This document shows positions 1 through 6,788 of a stretch of 6,788 nucleotides of DNA, one piece after another. This DNA comes from Paludibacter sp. (GTDB lineage: Bacteria; Bacteroidota; Bacteroidia; Bacteroidales; Paludibacteraceae): assembly GCA_028748945.1 (NCBI GenBank), contig JAQTOL010000176.1, forward strand, positions 1 through 6,788, in the 5' to 3' direction. A model generated the notes under the pieces. The model did not search any database. It was not told where the DNA came from and saw only the letters and a list, made by a program, of their open reading frames with translations. Position 1 is the first letter of the stretch. Every line of letters begins with the position of its first letter. The position numbers were made by a program, and so were the translations under genes.

Positions 1-1294
1 CGGCATTCATCATTACAATGGATTTATCTCCATTCTCAACTTTCACTCCAACCTGACCATAATCCTTTTGCAATAAACACAAACCGGCAAAATCACCCTC
101 TTTCATAAGTGAAATATCAAGGGAAGTTGCCCCAACACATTCAGGTCCAATTGTACGTTGTGTTAACGTATTTCTGGCCAGCATCAAAGTTGTGTCAGTT
201 CTTCCGGTTGTAAGTCGCAGATAACCTTTGCGTTGAGTAATGGACCAGAATTTATTATCTGGATTATGATTCCATTGCCAAACGAAGGGAAGAGCAGCTT
301 CTCCTTTTTTCCGACTAAACTCATCGGAAGCTACAATTCCCGGAATCAAACCTTTATTTTCAGGAAGATCAAGTGATTCGGGTGTTTTCCCATTTTCACC
401 CAGCACCGGCCAGCCATCTTCCCATTTCACAGGAATTAAATAGGGGATTCGCCCTACAGCACCATAATCACGGAACAAATAAGCGAACCATTCACCATTG
501 GGAGTATCAATTAAACCTCCCTGAGCAATACCCATATCCTGAAAAGCCAGACGACCTTCATAAGGTCCGGTAATTTTATCAGCCCTGTGTATTACCACCG
601 TACGCATGCCTCCTTTTGGCCAGGTAATATTAAACAGGTAGTATTTGCCTTTTACCTTAAAAAGTTGTGAACCTTCGGCACTTAATCCAATATTTGTTCC
701 GGCCGGAGCACTTGCATTCTCGATCAGAACATGATCGGTTTCAGGAATTACGCCTGATAAATCCAACTTAAGCTCTACAATTCGCAGTTTTCCTGCTCCA
801 TAAATCAAATAAACATGTCCGTCATCGTCAAAAAACAAGCTGTGATCATGATAAGCAGGCTTAAATGAAATCTCTTTCCACAGGCCTTTTTCAATATTTT
901 TTGTGGAATAAATATACGTTTTACCAGTGGTTTGTGCAAAAGTAGAAACAAAGAAAGTTCCGTTATGATACCGGATACAGCTTGCCCACGACCCTTTGCC
1001 ATAAGTACTTTTTCCATTATTTAAGTTCATAGCATCCACGTCACCAAGATTTACAGAAGCATAACTTACTATTTTCCAGTTAATCAAATCATTTGATTTC
1101 ATAACGGGTACACCGGGAACCATGTGCATGGTAGTGCTGGACATATAATATGTATCACCCACTCTGACCATTGACATATCCGGCACATCGGCAAAAATGA
1201 TCGGATTATGCGCTTTTTTCATCTGTGCCGACAGAGCAACCAATTGTGATGAAACAATTAATATTGTATAAGTCAAAAATAATTTCCTTGTCAT
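1..1294 (-). CDS. GH43 beta-xylosidase / alpha-L-arabinofuranosidase type enzyme, secreted, 3' end cut by window edge
   Basis: Reading the minus strand from the ATG at 1294 gives 431 codons open to the left edge with no stop, so the C-terminus is missing. Residues 1-24 (MTRKLFLTYTILIVSSQLVALSAQ region) form a type I signal peptide with a likely cut near ALSA/Q, predicting a soluble periplasmic enzyme. Residues about 28-300 read as a GH43 five-bladed propeller. The probable general base is D39 in ADVPDMS, the pKa-modulating Asp is D150 in YHDHS (followed by FFDDDG), and the general acid is E207 in SAEGSQL. From about residue 321 (ASDEFS, then VWQWNHNPDNKFW) a concanavalin-like beta-sandwich begins, as in two-domain GH43 xylosidases of roughly 500-580 residues; about 100 or more residues should lie off the window. 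Family and catalytic residues are clear. The split between xylosidase and arabinofuranosidase is inferred only from family and neighbours. It is the last visible gene of the operon, 31 bases after the GH67 stop. The leader lacks a Shine-Dalgarno sequence. Confidence 0.93.
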   Translation of the reverse strand, partial: MTRKLFLTYTILIVSSQLVALSAQMKKAHNPIIFADVPDMSMVRVGDTYYMSSTTMHMVPGVPVMKSNDLINWKIVSYASVNLGDVDAMNLNNGKSTYGKGSWASCIRYHNGTFFVSTFAQTTGKTYIYSTKNIEKGLWKEISFKPAYHDHSLFFDDDGHVYLIYGAGKLRIVELKLDLSGVIPETDHVLIENASAPAGTNIGLSAEGSQLFKVKGKYYLFNITWPKGGMRTVVIHRADKITGPYEGRLAFQDMGIAQGGLIDTPNGEWFAYLFRDYGAVGRIPYLIPVKWEDGWPVLGENGKTPESLDLPENKGLIPGIVASDEFSRKKGEAALPFVWQWNHNPDNKFWSITQRKGYLRLTTGRTDTTLMLARNTLTQRTIGPECVGATSLDISLMKEGDFAGLCLLQKDYGQVGVKVENGDKSIVMMNA

Positions 1295-1325
1295 TTTCTT
1301 GTTTTTTGAATAATTACTATAACGT

Positions 1326-3383
1326 TCAATTGCCTTTTTTAAACCTTTTCATATCGTTATGAATTAAAAAATTCAAATCGTGTACCGGACGATCAAGTTC
1401 GTATGGAATCGGTTTTTTACTGAATTGCTGAAAATAGAGTAAACAGGCATCATTCCATATTTGAGCATCGCACCGTTGGGTGCGGAGTTTACTTTGAACA
1501 CGACCGAAGCGCTCGGCATCAACGTATATTTCTGCTTTATCCCAGATTTTTTGAAATTCGGTGACCTGTTGTAAACCACTAGCGTAATGGGAGCATATTT
1601 CGTCCCAAAGCGTGCGCCCGCTTTTCATTTTATAATCCCATGCTAAATGGTGAAACCACAGCAAAACATTTTCCGGACATGTTTTTGGATCATTAAACCG
1701 GGAAGCAAGAGGTTCGTGATATTGCTCAACAGCATCGCTACCTGTTCGCGTTCGATTAAATCCAACTCCGTCTGCCGCTGCCTGATGATAATACGGTGGC
1801 GTCCAGTCAGCTCTTATCCCTTTAGGCGCCCACCAGGGACCAGGACCGTAGTGTTCATCTGCCGAAAAAATATGATGGAAACCAAGTGGCATCATATAGT
1901 TAACCGCAGCTTCACGACTATCGAGCATCATTTGCATTACCGGCGTAAGAAAATTATTTTTCCAGTCAGTTGTCTGAACTGAATTGGAATTTCCAAATGT
2001 CAGTTTAATCCATTCCTCAGCAATTTGTTTGCTGGTCAGTTGATTGTCCCAAGCCTGCCGACCGAAAGCATACCAGTTCGATTGGGCAAATTCATGTCCG
2101 CACCAATTTGTGTCGAGGCCAATATTTGAAACCCCTGCAATAGCTGTAAATTTCTGCGGATAAATACTCCCATCGGTACATTTCGCCACAGTACTCCCTG
2201 CTCCCTGCTGATAAGTATCACTTTTAAACATTTCTTCCCACAGGGTTGCCAAAAAAACTAAATGAATGGATTGTCCCAGATATTCCTGTGTAATCTGAAC
2301 TTCAGGCATTACCGATGTTTTTTTCATCGCACCAAAAAGAGGACTAAACGGCTCGCGTGGTTGAAAATCAATCGGACCGTTTTTCACCTGAATAATTACA
2401 TTGTCTTTGAACTTTCCATCCAGAGGCATAAATTCATTATATGCCTGTTTTGCACGATCTTTATCGTTTGGACTGTACACAAATGCTCTCCACATAACAA
2501 TACCACCGAAAGGATGCAGTGCATCGGCAAGCATATTAGCACCATCAGCGTGTGTCCGTCCGAAATCCTGAGGACCCGGTTGACCTTCGCTGCTGGCTTT
2601 CACCAGAAATCCGCCAAAATCGGGAACCAGTTTGTAAATTTCTTTTACTTTGTCATTCCACCATTTTATTACCATCGGATCAAGCGGATCGGAAGTTTTA
2701 AGACTGCCAGTTAGTACAGGAGAAGAAAATTTCACCGAAAGGTATGTTTTAATTCCATACGGACGAAGCACTTCGGCAATTTCCTTCACCTTTTTTAGAA
2801 TGCCGGCAGTAAGCATATCCGTCGAAGCATTCACATTATTTAGGACTGTTCCATTGATACCGATAGAAGCATTTGCACGTGCATATTCTTTCCATAGGAG
2901 TTTTTCCAGTTCAGTAGATGTAGACAAATTTCTTTCCTTATCCCAGAATATCGAATGTCCGGCATAACCACGTTCGATAGTTCCATCCAAATTGTCCCAG
3001 TGATTAAGTGTGCGAACTTCGTATGAAGGATTAAATACTTTTTCTTCAACAGATTCGCTTGTTTGCTGACGTCGCAAAAGCTCATAAGCTCCATACAAAA
3101 TTCCAATTGGAGTATTTGCCTGAATCCCTGTGGAACTAAATTTAAAACCATCATTTTTTATGGTTTTGTCTTTCTTTATTTTCAGTGTAATTGTTGCTCC
3201 GTCCTTTCCCTGCCATCCTTGTTTTAATTCTTCAACAGCAATGGCTGTCGTAGCCGAATTATCGGAAAATACAACCGTTACATTTCCTGTGTTTTTATTG
3301 CGTAGCCACAAGTTGTGTCCATCTTCGGCAAATAAACCAAAGCTGATTAAAATCGCAATGATGCTTAAAGCTGTTTTTTTCAT
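1326..3383 (-). CDS. GH67 alpha-glucuronidase, periplasmic, complete
   Basis: Complete 685-residue gene from ATG at 3383 to TGA at 1326-1328. GH67 enzymes hydrolyse the alpha-1,2 bond of (4-O-methyl-)D-glucuronic acid on the non-reducing terminal xylose of xylo-oligosaccharides. Residues 1-19 (MKKTALSIIAILISFGLFA) are a type I signal peptide, so the protein should act in the periplasm. The N-terminal region (about 25-115, including TPIGILYGAYELLR) matches the small alpha/beta domain of the family. The TIM barrel starts near YEVRTLNHWDN (121-131), and an alpha-helical C-terminal region includes WFHHLAWDYKMKSG (576-589). The catalytic set is visible: acid E266 in SSEGQPGP, and D339 (NGPIDFQPREP) and E367 (QITQEYLG) as the base pair. 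The spacings of 73 and 28 residues equal those I recall for Cellvibrio japonicus GlcA67A (E292, D365, E393). Length is normal for the family, with no frameshift. It sits 28 bases after the upstream GH43 gene and 31 before the next, in the same operon. Often named aguA in other bacteria; I give no symbol because none is fixed for this organism. Confidence 0.97.
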   Translation of the reverse strand: MKKTALSIIAILISFGLFAEDGHNLWLRNKNTGNVTVVFSDNSATTAIAVEELKQGWQGKDGATITLKIKKDKTIKNDGFKFSSTGIQANTPIGILYGAYELLRRQQTSESVEEKVFNPSYEVRTLNHWDNLDGTIERGYAGHSIFWDKERNLSTSTELEKLLWKEYARANASIGINGTVLNNVNASTDMLTAGILKKVKEIAEVLRPYGIKTYLSVKFSSPVLTGSLKTSDPLDPMVIKWWNDKVKEIYKLVPDFGGFLVKASSEGQPGPQDFGRTHADGANMLADALHPFGGIVMWRAFVYSPNDKDRAKQAYNEFMPLDGKFKDNVIIQVKNGPIDFQPREPFSPLFGAMKKTSVMPEVQITQEYLGQSIHLVFLATLWEEMFKSDTYQQGAGSTVAKCTDGSIYPQKFTAIAGVSNIGLDTNWCGHEFAQSNWYAFGRQAWDNQLTSKQIAEEWIKLTFGNSNSVQTTDWKNNFLTPVMQMMLDSREAAVNYMMPLGFHHIFSADEHYGPGPWWAPKGIRADWTPPYYHQAAADGVGFNRTRTGSDAVEQYHEPLASRFNDPKTCPENVLLWFHHLAWDYKMKSGRTLWDEICSHYASGLQQVTEFQKIWDKAEIYVDAERFGRVQSKLRTQRCDAQIWNDACLLYFQQFSKKPIPYELDRPVHDLNFLIHNDMKRFKKGN

Positions 3384-3411
3384 GTTTTATTGAGTTTGTA
3401 ATAAAATCATT

Positions 3412-4368
3412 CTATTCCACCGGTTTTACCCCTATTTTAGTTTGTATTATTTTCTGTATTGTTCCATTCGGATTATAATACATATTTTCAACACAAACTG
3501 AGCGTCGGTAACTTCCACCTGTTGTTAGTGATCCATTGTGATAAAAAAAGTAAGTTTTCCCTTTAAAATCAATAATTCCGGGATGAGTTGTGAAACAATT
3601 TGCTACATTTTCCTGAATAATTCCACGATAGATCCAGGGACCTTCAATATTGGTAGCAGTACAATATTCAATCATCTCCTGTTTAGTTCCGGAACTGGCA
3701 TACACAAGATAATACAAACCATTACGTTTATAAACCCAGGGTCCTTCAATATAATTAATGGGTTTAAAAGTAGTTATTATGCTCTCAAGTTCAATCATAT
3801 TTTCCTTTAACTTAACCCATTTACAACTGCCATTGCCCCAAAAAAGATAGATTTGTCCATCATCATCAATAAATACGGTTGGGTCAATATCATCCCAACC
3901 ATATTTCATATCTGTTGTCATTTCATTTACAACCAATGCCTTGCCTATTGCATCTTTAAAGGGTCCGGTCGGCCTGTCTGATACTGCAACTCCAATAGCT
4001 GCACCACCTTTACTGTTTTCGTCGTTTTTATGAAATGTGGAAACAAACCAGTAAAACTTACCATTTCGTTCAAGACATTGAGCAGCATACGCATCGCCCG
4101 AAGCCCACGAGAAAGTTTTAGGCGACAAACAAACACCATGATCTTTCCAATTTACCATATCGATTGTTGAAAAAACGTGCCAATCTGGCATTTTATAATT
4201 TGTATCATTTACTCTAGCCGTATCATGACCCGTGTAAAGGAATAATGTATCGTTATAAACAATTGGTGCCGGATCGGCAGTGAAAATGTGAGTGATAATC
4301 GGATTTTCGGCTTTAGCAAAACTTAAACAGAGAATCAAGAATAATGTTAATAAAACTTTTTGTTTCAT
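3412..4368 (-). CDS. GH43 glycosidase, single-domain, secreted (xylan or arabinan side-chain/xylose removal)
   Basis: A 318-residue protein if started at the ATG at 4368, ending at TAG (3412-3414). An in-frame ATG lies further upstream at 4437, but its extra 23 residues are inside the GH31 coding region and would bury the signal peptide. Starting at 4368 gives a clean type I signal, MKQKVLLTLFLILCLSFAKA, with a likely cut after AKA. The Cys at position 14 is not in a lipobox. The mature part is one GH43 five-bladed propeller. The likely general base is D32 in TADPAP, the pKa-modulating Asp is D162 in DDIDPTVF (followed by IDDDGQIYLFWG), and the acid is E208 in YIEGPWVYKR. H262 in THPGIIDFKGK fits the conserved propeller-centre histidine. 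There is no CBM6 or second beta-sandwich, unlike the other GH43 in this window, so the two belong to different GH43 groups. Substrate cannot be read from sequence: arabinofuranosidase, beta-xylosidase and exo-arabinanase activities all occur with this architecture. The gene starts 19 bases after the GH31 stop and has no Shine-Dalgarno sequence. Confidence 0.93.
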   Translation of the reverse strand: MKQKVLLTLFLILCLSFAKAENPIITHIFTADPAPIVYNDTLFLYTGHDTARVNDTNYKMPDWHVFSTIDMVNWKDHGVCLSPKTFSWASGDAYAAQCLERNGKFYWFVSTFHKNDENSKGGAAIGVAVSDRPTGPFKDAIGKALVVNEMTTDMKYGWDDIDPTVFIDDDGQIYLFWGNGSCKWVKLKENMIELESIITTFKPINYIEGPWVYKRNGLYYLVYASSGTKQEMIEYCTATNIEGPWIYRGIIQENVANCFTTHPGIIDFKGKTYFFYHNGSLTTGGSYRRSVCVENMYYNPNGTIQKIIQTKIGVKPVE

Positions 4369-4387
4369 GGGATTATCTTTAATCAGT

Positions 4388-6788
4388 TTATTTAAGTGTT
4401 TTAAGAACAATCTTTTTCCCGAAATAAGAAATTTCATTTTTAAATACTTTCTCGTCTACTTTTACTTTCTTGTATTGACTTATATAAACAATATTAAAAA
4501 TACGCTTCTTTAAGCTACCCGGATAATTGCCTTGTTTGTCTCCAATTGTAAGTGATTCAGTTTTTTCATTCCACTTAAACGAAATAATCGAATATTTACC
4601 TTTTTCATAATCGTAATTATCATCTTCGTCTTCGTATAACTCAAATCTGCCATCAGCCCCTTTATAAACCCGAATTTCGAGTGTGTCCGATTGTTCTGCA
4701 GCATATTGAATAATTTTACCCATTGGGATAATAGACCCTGCTTTTACAAACAAAGGAATTTTATCGACGGGAGCATCAGCTATTATAGTTTGACCACCGT
4801 TAAACCGTTTTCCAGTCCAGAAATTATACCATATTGTTGAATTAGGTAAATATACACTCCATTCTTTGACCCCTGCTTCGGTAATCGGAGCAACCAGAAA
4901 TGCCTTTCCAAACATATATTCATAAGGTTGTTTTAAGGCAGTTGTATCACCATTGAAATCCATTATCAACGGACGCATCATGGTCGATCCGTTTTTAGTC
5001 ACCTGCCAGGCTTCGGAATAAATATATGGCAGCAGGCGGTAACGCAGATTCAGCATTTTACGCATGTTATCCTCCACTTTTTGTCCGAATTTCCAGGGCT
5101 CGGTTTCGGTTTGATAACCGTGCATTCGGAAAATGGGGTTGAAGGTGCCCCATTGATACCAGCGTGTAAGCAGTTCGTGGTATTTTTCATCGCTGTATTG
5201 CGAATTCCCGGGACGGAAGAATCCACCTATATCAGTTGTCCAATATGGGAAACCGGTTATTGTATAGTTTAATCCTGCAACAATTTGTCGTTTAAACGTA
5301 TCCCATGTGCCGCCAATATCGCCCGACCAGTTAATCACGCCATAGCGTTGCTGACCGGGAAAAGCAGAACGGGTGAAGATGCAGACTCTTTTGTCGGAAG
5401 AGCTTGACCGCTGACCTTCATACACAGCCTGACTAACCATTAACGGATACGTAAGCCGATAAAAATCGCCTGCTCCGAGGTAGGTTTTCTCGCCTTTCAA
5501 GGCATCATTTTCGGGTTCGACAGCATCCATCCACCAAGAGTCGACACCATTATCAAACATATTTACCTTCAATGTATTCCAGTATTCTTTTCGGGTTTCG
5601 GGGTTGAAATAATCCAACCATTTGGAATTGGGAATAAACCTGTCTTTTGCTACATACTCTTTACCAATTGTTGAATTTTTATCGGGGTTCGACCAAATAG
5701 AAATGTTGAAATGAGCATTCAAATCATGTAATTCTTTTATAAATTCTGAAGGATTTGGGTAATTCTTCTCATCGAATTGCGGAACGCCCCATCCCTTGCT
5801 ACCCCAGTATTGCCAGTCCTGCACAATTACGTCCATGGGAAGACTTCTTTTTCGGAATTCTTTTACTATTTCTACCAATTGTGTTCCCGATGTGTACCGT
5901 TCGCGACATTGCCAAAAACCATAAGCCCATTTAGGAAACATGGGTGCATTGCCCGAAAGATTGCGATAAGAAGCAATTACACTATCGGCCGATGGACCGT
6001 AAAACACCACATAATCGAGTTCTTTTGCAACGGGTGAACGAAATGTGGTGAAGTTATCTGCATGTTTCCACGACAATTTAGGTATGTTATTTGACTTACA
6101 AAGCACCTGTACTTCATGCTCTCCTGCATTTAAATTTACCAATGTTCCGACAGTAGGCGGCAGCCACATATTAGTTTGGTCGATGCAGGGTTTACCATCG
6201 ATCACCACATATTGACGGTTGCCCATGTCGCCTAAATCAAGAAAAATAGAATATTCACCATCTTTCGTGACTTCAAATTTACCTAGATAAAGCGATTGAT
6301 TTTGTGATACTTTCTGAGTTCCAGAGCTGGTGGTTACTTCGGCCATTGGGTTGTTTACCGAGGTTGATTGTTCTTGTTTTACGAGCGGAATAAAGTTATC
6401 TGCAGGGTTAAAATCAGTAAGTCCGTACTGATGCCATAACAAACCGTAGCCTTTACTTGAATATACAAAAGGAATAGAAATCTGCGTGTTCACCTGCGTC
6501 AAACGTCGTGCTACATTTTTCAGGTTATATTGTCCGTCCTGAAACTGTCCTAAGCCGAAAATATATTCATCAGAAGGAGATTCAAAACTCTGCTCTACAG
6601 TAAAACAAGGTTCACCCTGAATGGAATCGGTAGTTATCTTTCGTGAGTTTCCTTTTTCGCACAAGAATACCTTGCCATTATGATCGGCATACGACAATTT
6701 TCCGGTTTGCTTATCCAACGAAACAATCATTTTTTTTATTTTTATTTCGAGCTTTGCAGGCGAATCGAAAACCTGAAATTCAGGAGTT
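4388..6788 (-). CDS. GH31 alpha-xylosidase-type glycosidase with PA14-like insert, 5' end cut by window edge
   Basis: The frame stays open from the TAA at 4388-4390 to the right edge, giving 799 visible residues. The ATG at 6730 is internal: the 19 codons before it (TPEFQVFDSPAKLEIKIKK) contain no stop and continue the N-terminal beta-sandwich, so the true start and any signal peptide lie outside. Numbering from the 6730 Met, a PA14-like beta-rich insert spans about 138-228 (LYLGKFEVTKDGEYSIFLD, YVVIDGKPCID, LNAGEHEVQV). The TIM barrel runs from about 263 (MFPKWAYGFWQCRERY) to 585, and C-terminal beta-sandwiches follow (EYMFGKAFLVAPI, FVKAGSIIPMG, FELYEDEDDNYDYEKGKYS). The nucleophile is D402 in WWMDAVEPE and the acid/base is D471 in NWSGDIGG. 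The order resembles the PA14-bearing alpha-xylosidases CjXyl31A and BoGH31A of about 950 residues, suggesting roughly 120-150 residues are missing. GH31 also includes alpha-glucosidases and other activities, so alpha-xylosidase is inferred from the PA14 architecture and the xylan-type neighbours. It is the most upstream visible gene of the operon. Confidence 0.94.
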   Translation of the reverse strand, partial: TPEFQVFDSPAKLEIKIKKMIVSLDKQTGKLSYADHNGKVFLCEKGNSRKITTDSIQGEPCFTVEQSFESPSDEYIFGLGQFQDGQYNLKNVARRLTQVNTQISIPFVYSSKGYGLLWHQYGLTDFNPADNFIPLVKQEQSTSVNNPMAEVTTSSGTQKVSQNQSLYLGKFEVTKDGEYSIFLDLGDMGNRQYVVIDGKPCIDQTNMWLPPTVGTLVNLNAGEHEVQVLCKSNNIPKLSWKHADNFTTFRSPVAKELDYVVFYGPSADSVIASYRNLSGNAPMFPKWAYGFWQCRERYTSGTQLVEIVKEFRKRSLPMDVIVQDWQYWGSKGWGVPQFDEKNYPNPSEFIKELHDLNAHFNISIWSNPDKNSTIGKEYVAKDRFIPNSKWLDYFNPETRKEYWNTLKVNMFDNGVDSWWMDAVEPENDALKGEKTYLGAGDFYRLTYPLMVSQAVYEGQRSSSSDKRVCIFTRSAFPGQQRYGVINWSGDIGGTWDTFKRQIVAGLNYTITGFPYWTTDIGGFFRPGNSQYSDEKYHELLTRWYQWGTFNPIFRMHGYQTETEPWKFGQKVEDNMRKMLNLRYRLLPYIYSEAWQVTKNGSTMMRPLIMDFNGDTTALKQPYEYMFGKAFLVAPITEAGVKEWSVYLPNSTIWYNFWTGKRFNGGQTIIADAPVDKIPLFVKAGSIIPMGKIIQYAAEQSDTLEIRVYKGADGRFELYEDEDDNYDYEKGKYSIISFKWNEKTESLTIGDKQGNYPGSLKKRIFNIVYISQYKKVKVDEKVFKNEISYFGKKIVLKTLK

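Noticed and set aside
805..1017. A 70-codon minus-strand frame with a hydrophobic stretch that could suggest a small membrane protein.
   Set aside because: It is an out-of-frame reading of the GH43 catalytic domain, which is continuous across the whole interval with conserved motifs.
1295..1325. Possible terminator or promoter in the longest intergenic gap.
   Set aside because: It is A/T-rich, but I see no GC-rich inverted repeat and no Bacteroidota -7 TAnnTTTG element in it; 31 bases also fits an operon spacer.
1647..1982. A 111-codon plus-strand open frame.
   Set aside because: Antisense to the conserved C-terminal part of GH67; composition is irregular and no motif is recognisable.
2194..2207. 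Tandem 7-base repeat (CTCCCTG twice).
   Set aside because: It encodes ordinary GH67 sequence (QQGAGS) with the frame intact before and after; two copies of a 7-mer are not significant.
2262..2714. A 150-codon open frame on the plus strand, with another at 2650-2967.
   Set aside because: Both lie wholly antisense to the GH67 gene, whose frame is supported by family motifs and all catalytic residues. The translations are Cys/Phe/His-rich with no recognisable domain.
2840..3154. A 104-codon minus-strand open frame inside the GH67 gene.
   Set aside because: It is in another frame of the same strand as the well-supported GH67 coding sequence and shows no domain.
4292..4513. A 73-codon plus-strand frame crossing the GH31/GH43 junction, with hydrophobic residues.
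   Set aside because: Its hydrophobic segment arises from the AT-rich junction and the antisense of coding sequence; no supporting start signal or homology is apparent.

Overview
The window is one strand-consistent block of carbohydrate-degradation genes, all read on the minus strand (right to left). Gene content, soluble signal peptides, AT-rich leaders with no Shine-Dalgarno sequence and moderately low GC all point to a Bacteroidota genome. This looks like the enzyme part of a polysaccharide utilisation locus (PUL) or a similar hemicellulose operon. The species cannot be named from this stretch.

In transcription order the layout is: (1) a GH31 glycosidase of the alpha-xylosidase type with a PA14-like insert (6788 to 4388), whose 5' end lies beyond the right edge; (2) a compact single-domain GH43 enzyme with a signal peptide (4368 to 3412); (3) a complete GH67 alpha-glucuronidase with a signal peptide (3383 to 1326); (4) a two-domain GH43 enzyme of the beta-xylosidase/arabinofuranosidase type with a signal peptide (1294 to 1), whose 3' end lies beyond the left edge. 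The gaps are only 19, 28 and 31 bases. Nothing in them resembles a terminator or promoter, so the four genes are most likely co-transcribed from a promoter to the right of the window.

Together the enzymes fit periplasmic trimming of (glucurono)(arabino)xylan oligosaccharides. GH67 removes (4-O-methyl-)glucuronic acid from the non-reducing-end xylose. The two GH43 enzymes would remove arabinofuranose and/or xylose. GH31 would remove an alpha-linked sugar, most plausibly alpha-xylose. No endo-xylanase, SusC/SusD transporter pair, sensor or regulator is visible; if present, they lie outside the window.

I found no RNA genes, CRISPR array, mobile element, phage gene or convincing repeat. There is no gene-free stretch longer than 31 bases, counting the two edge-truncated genes. 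All family members look catalytically intact. I see no sign of an undescribed system; the points of interest are the combination of activities, the PA14 insert and a few gene-boundary corrections.
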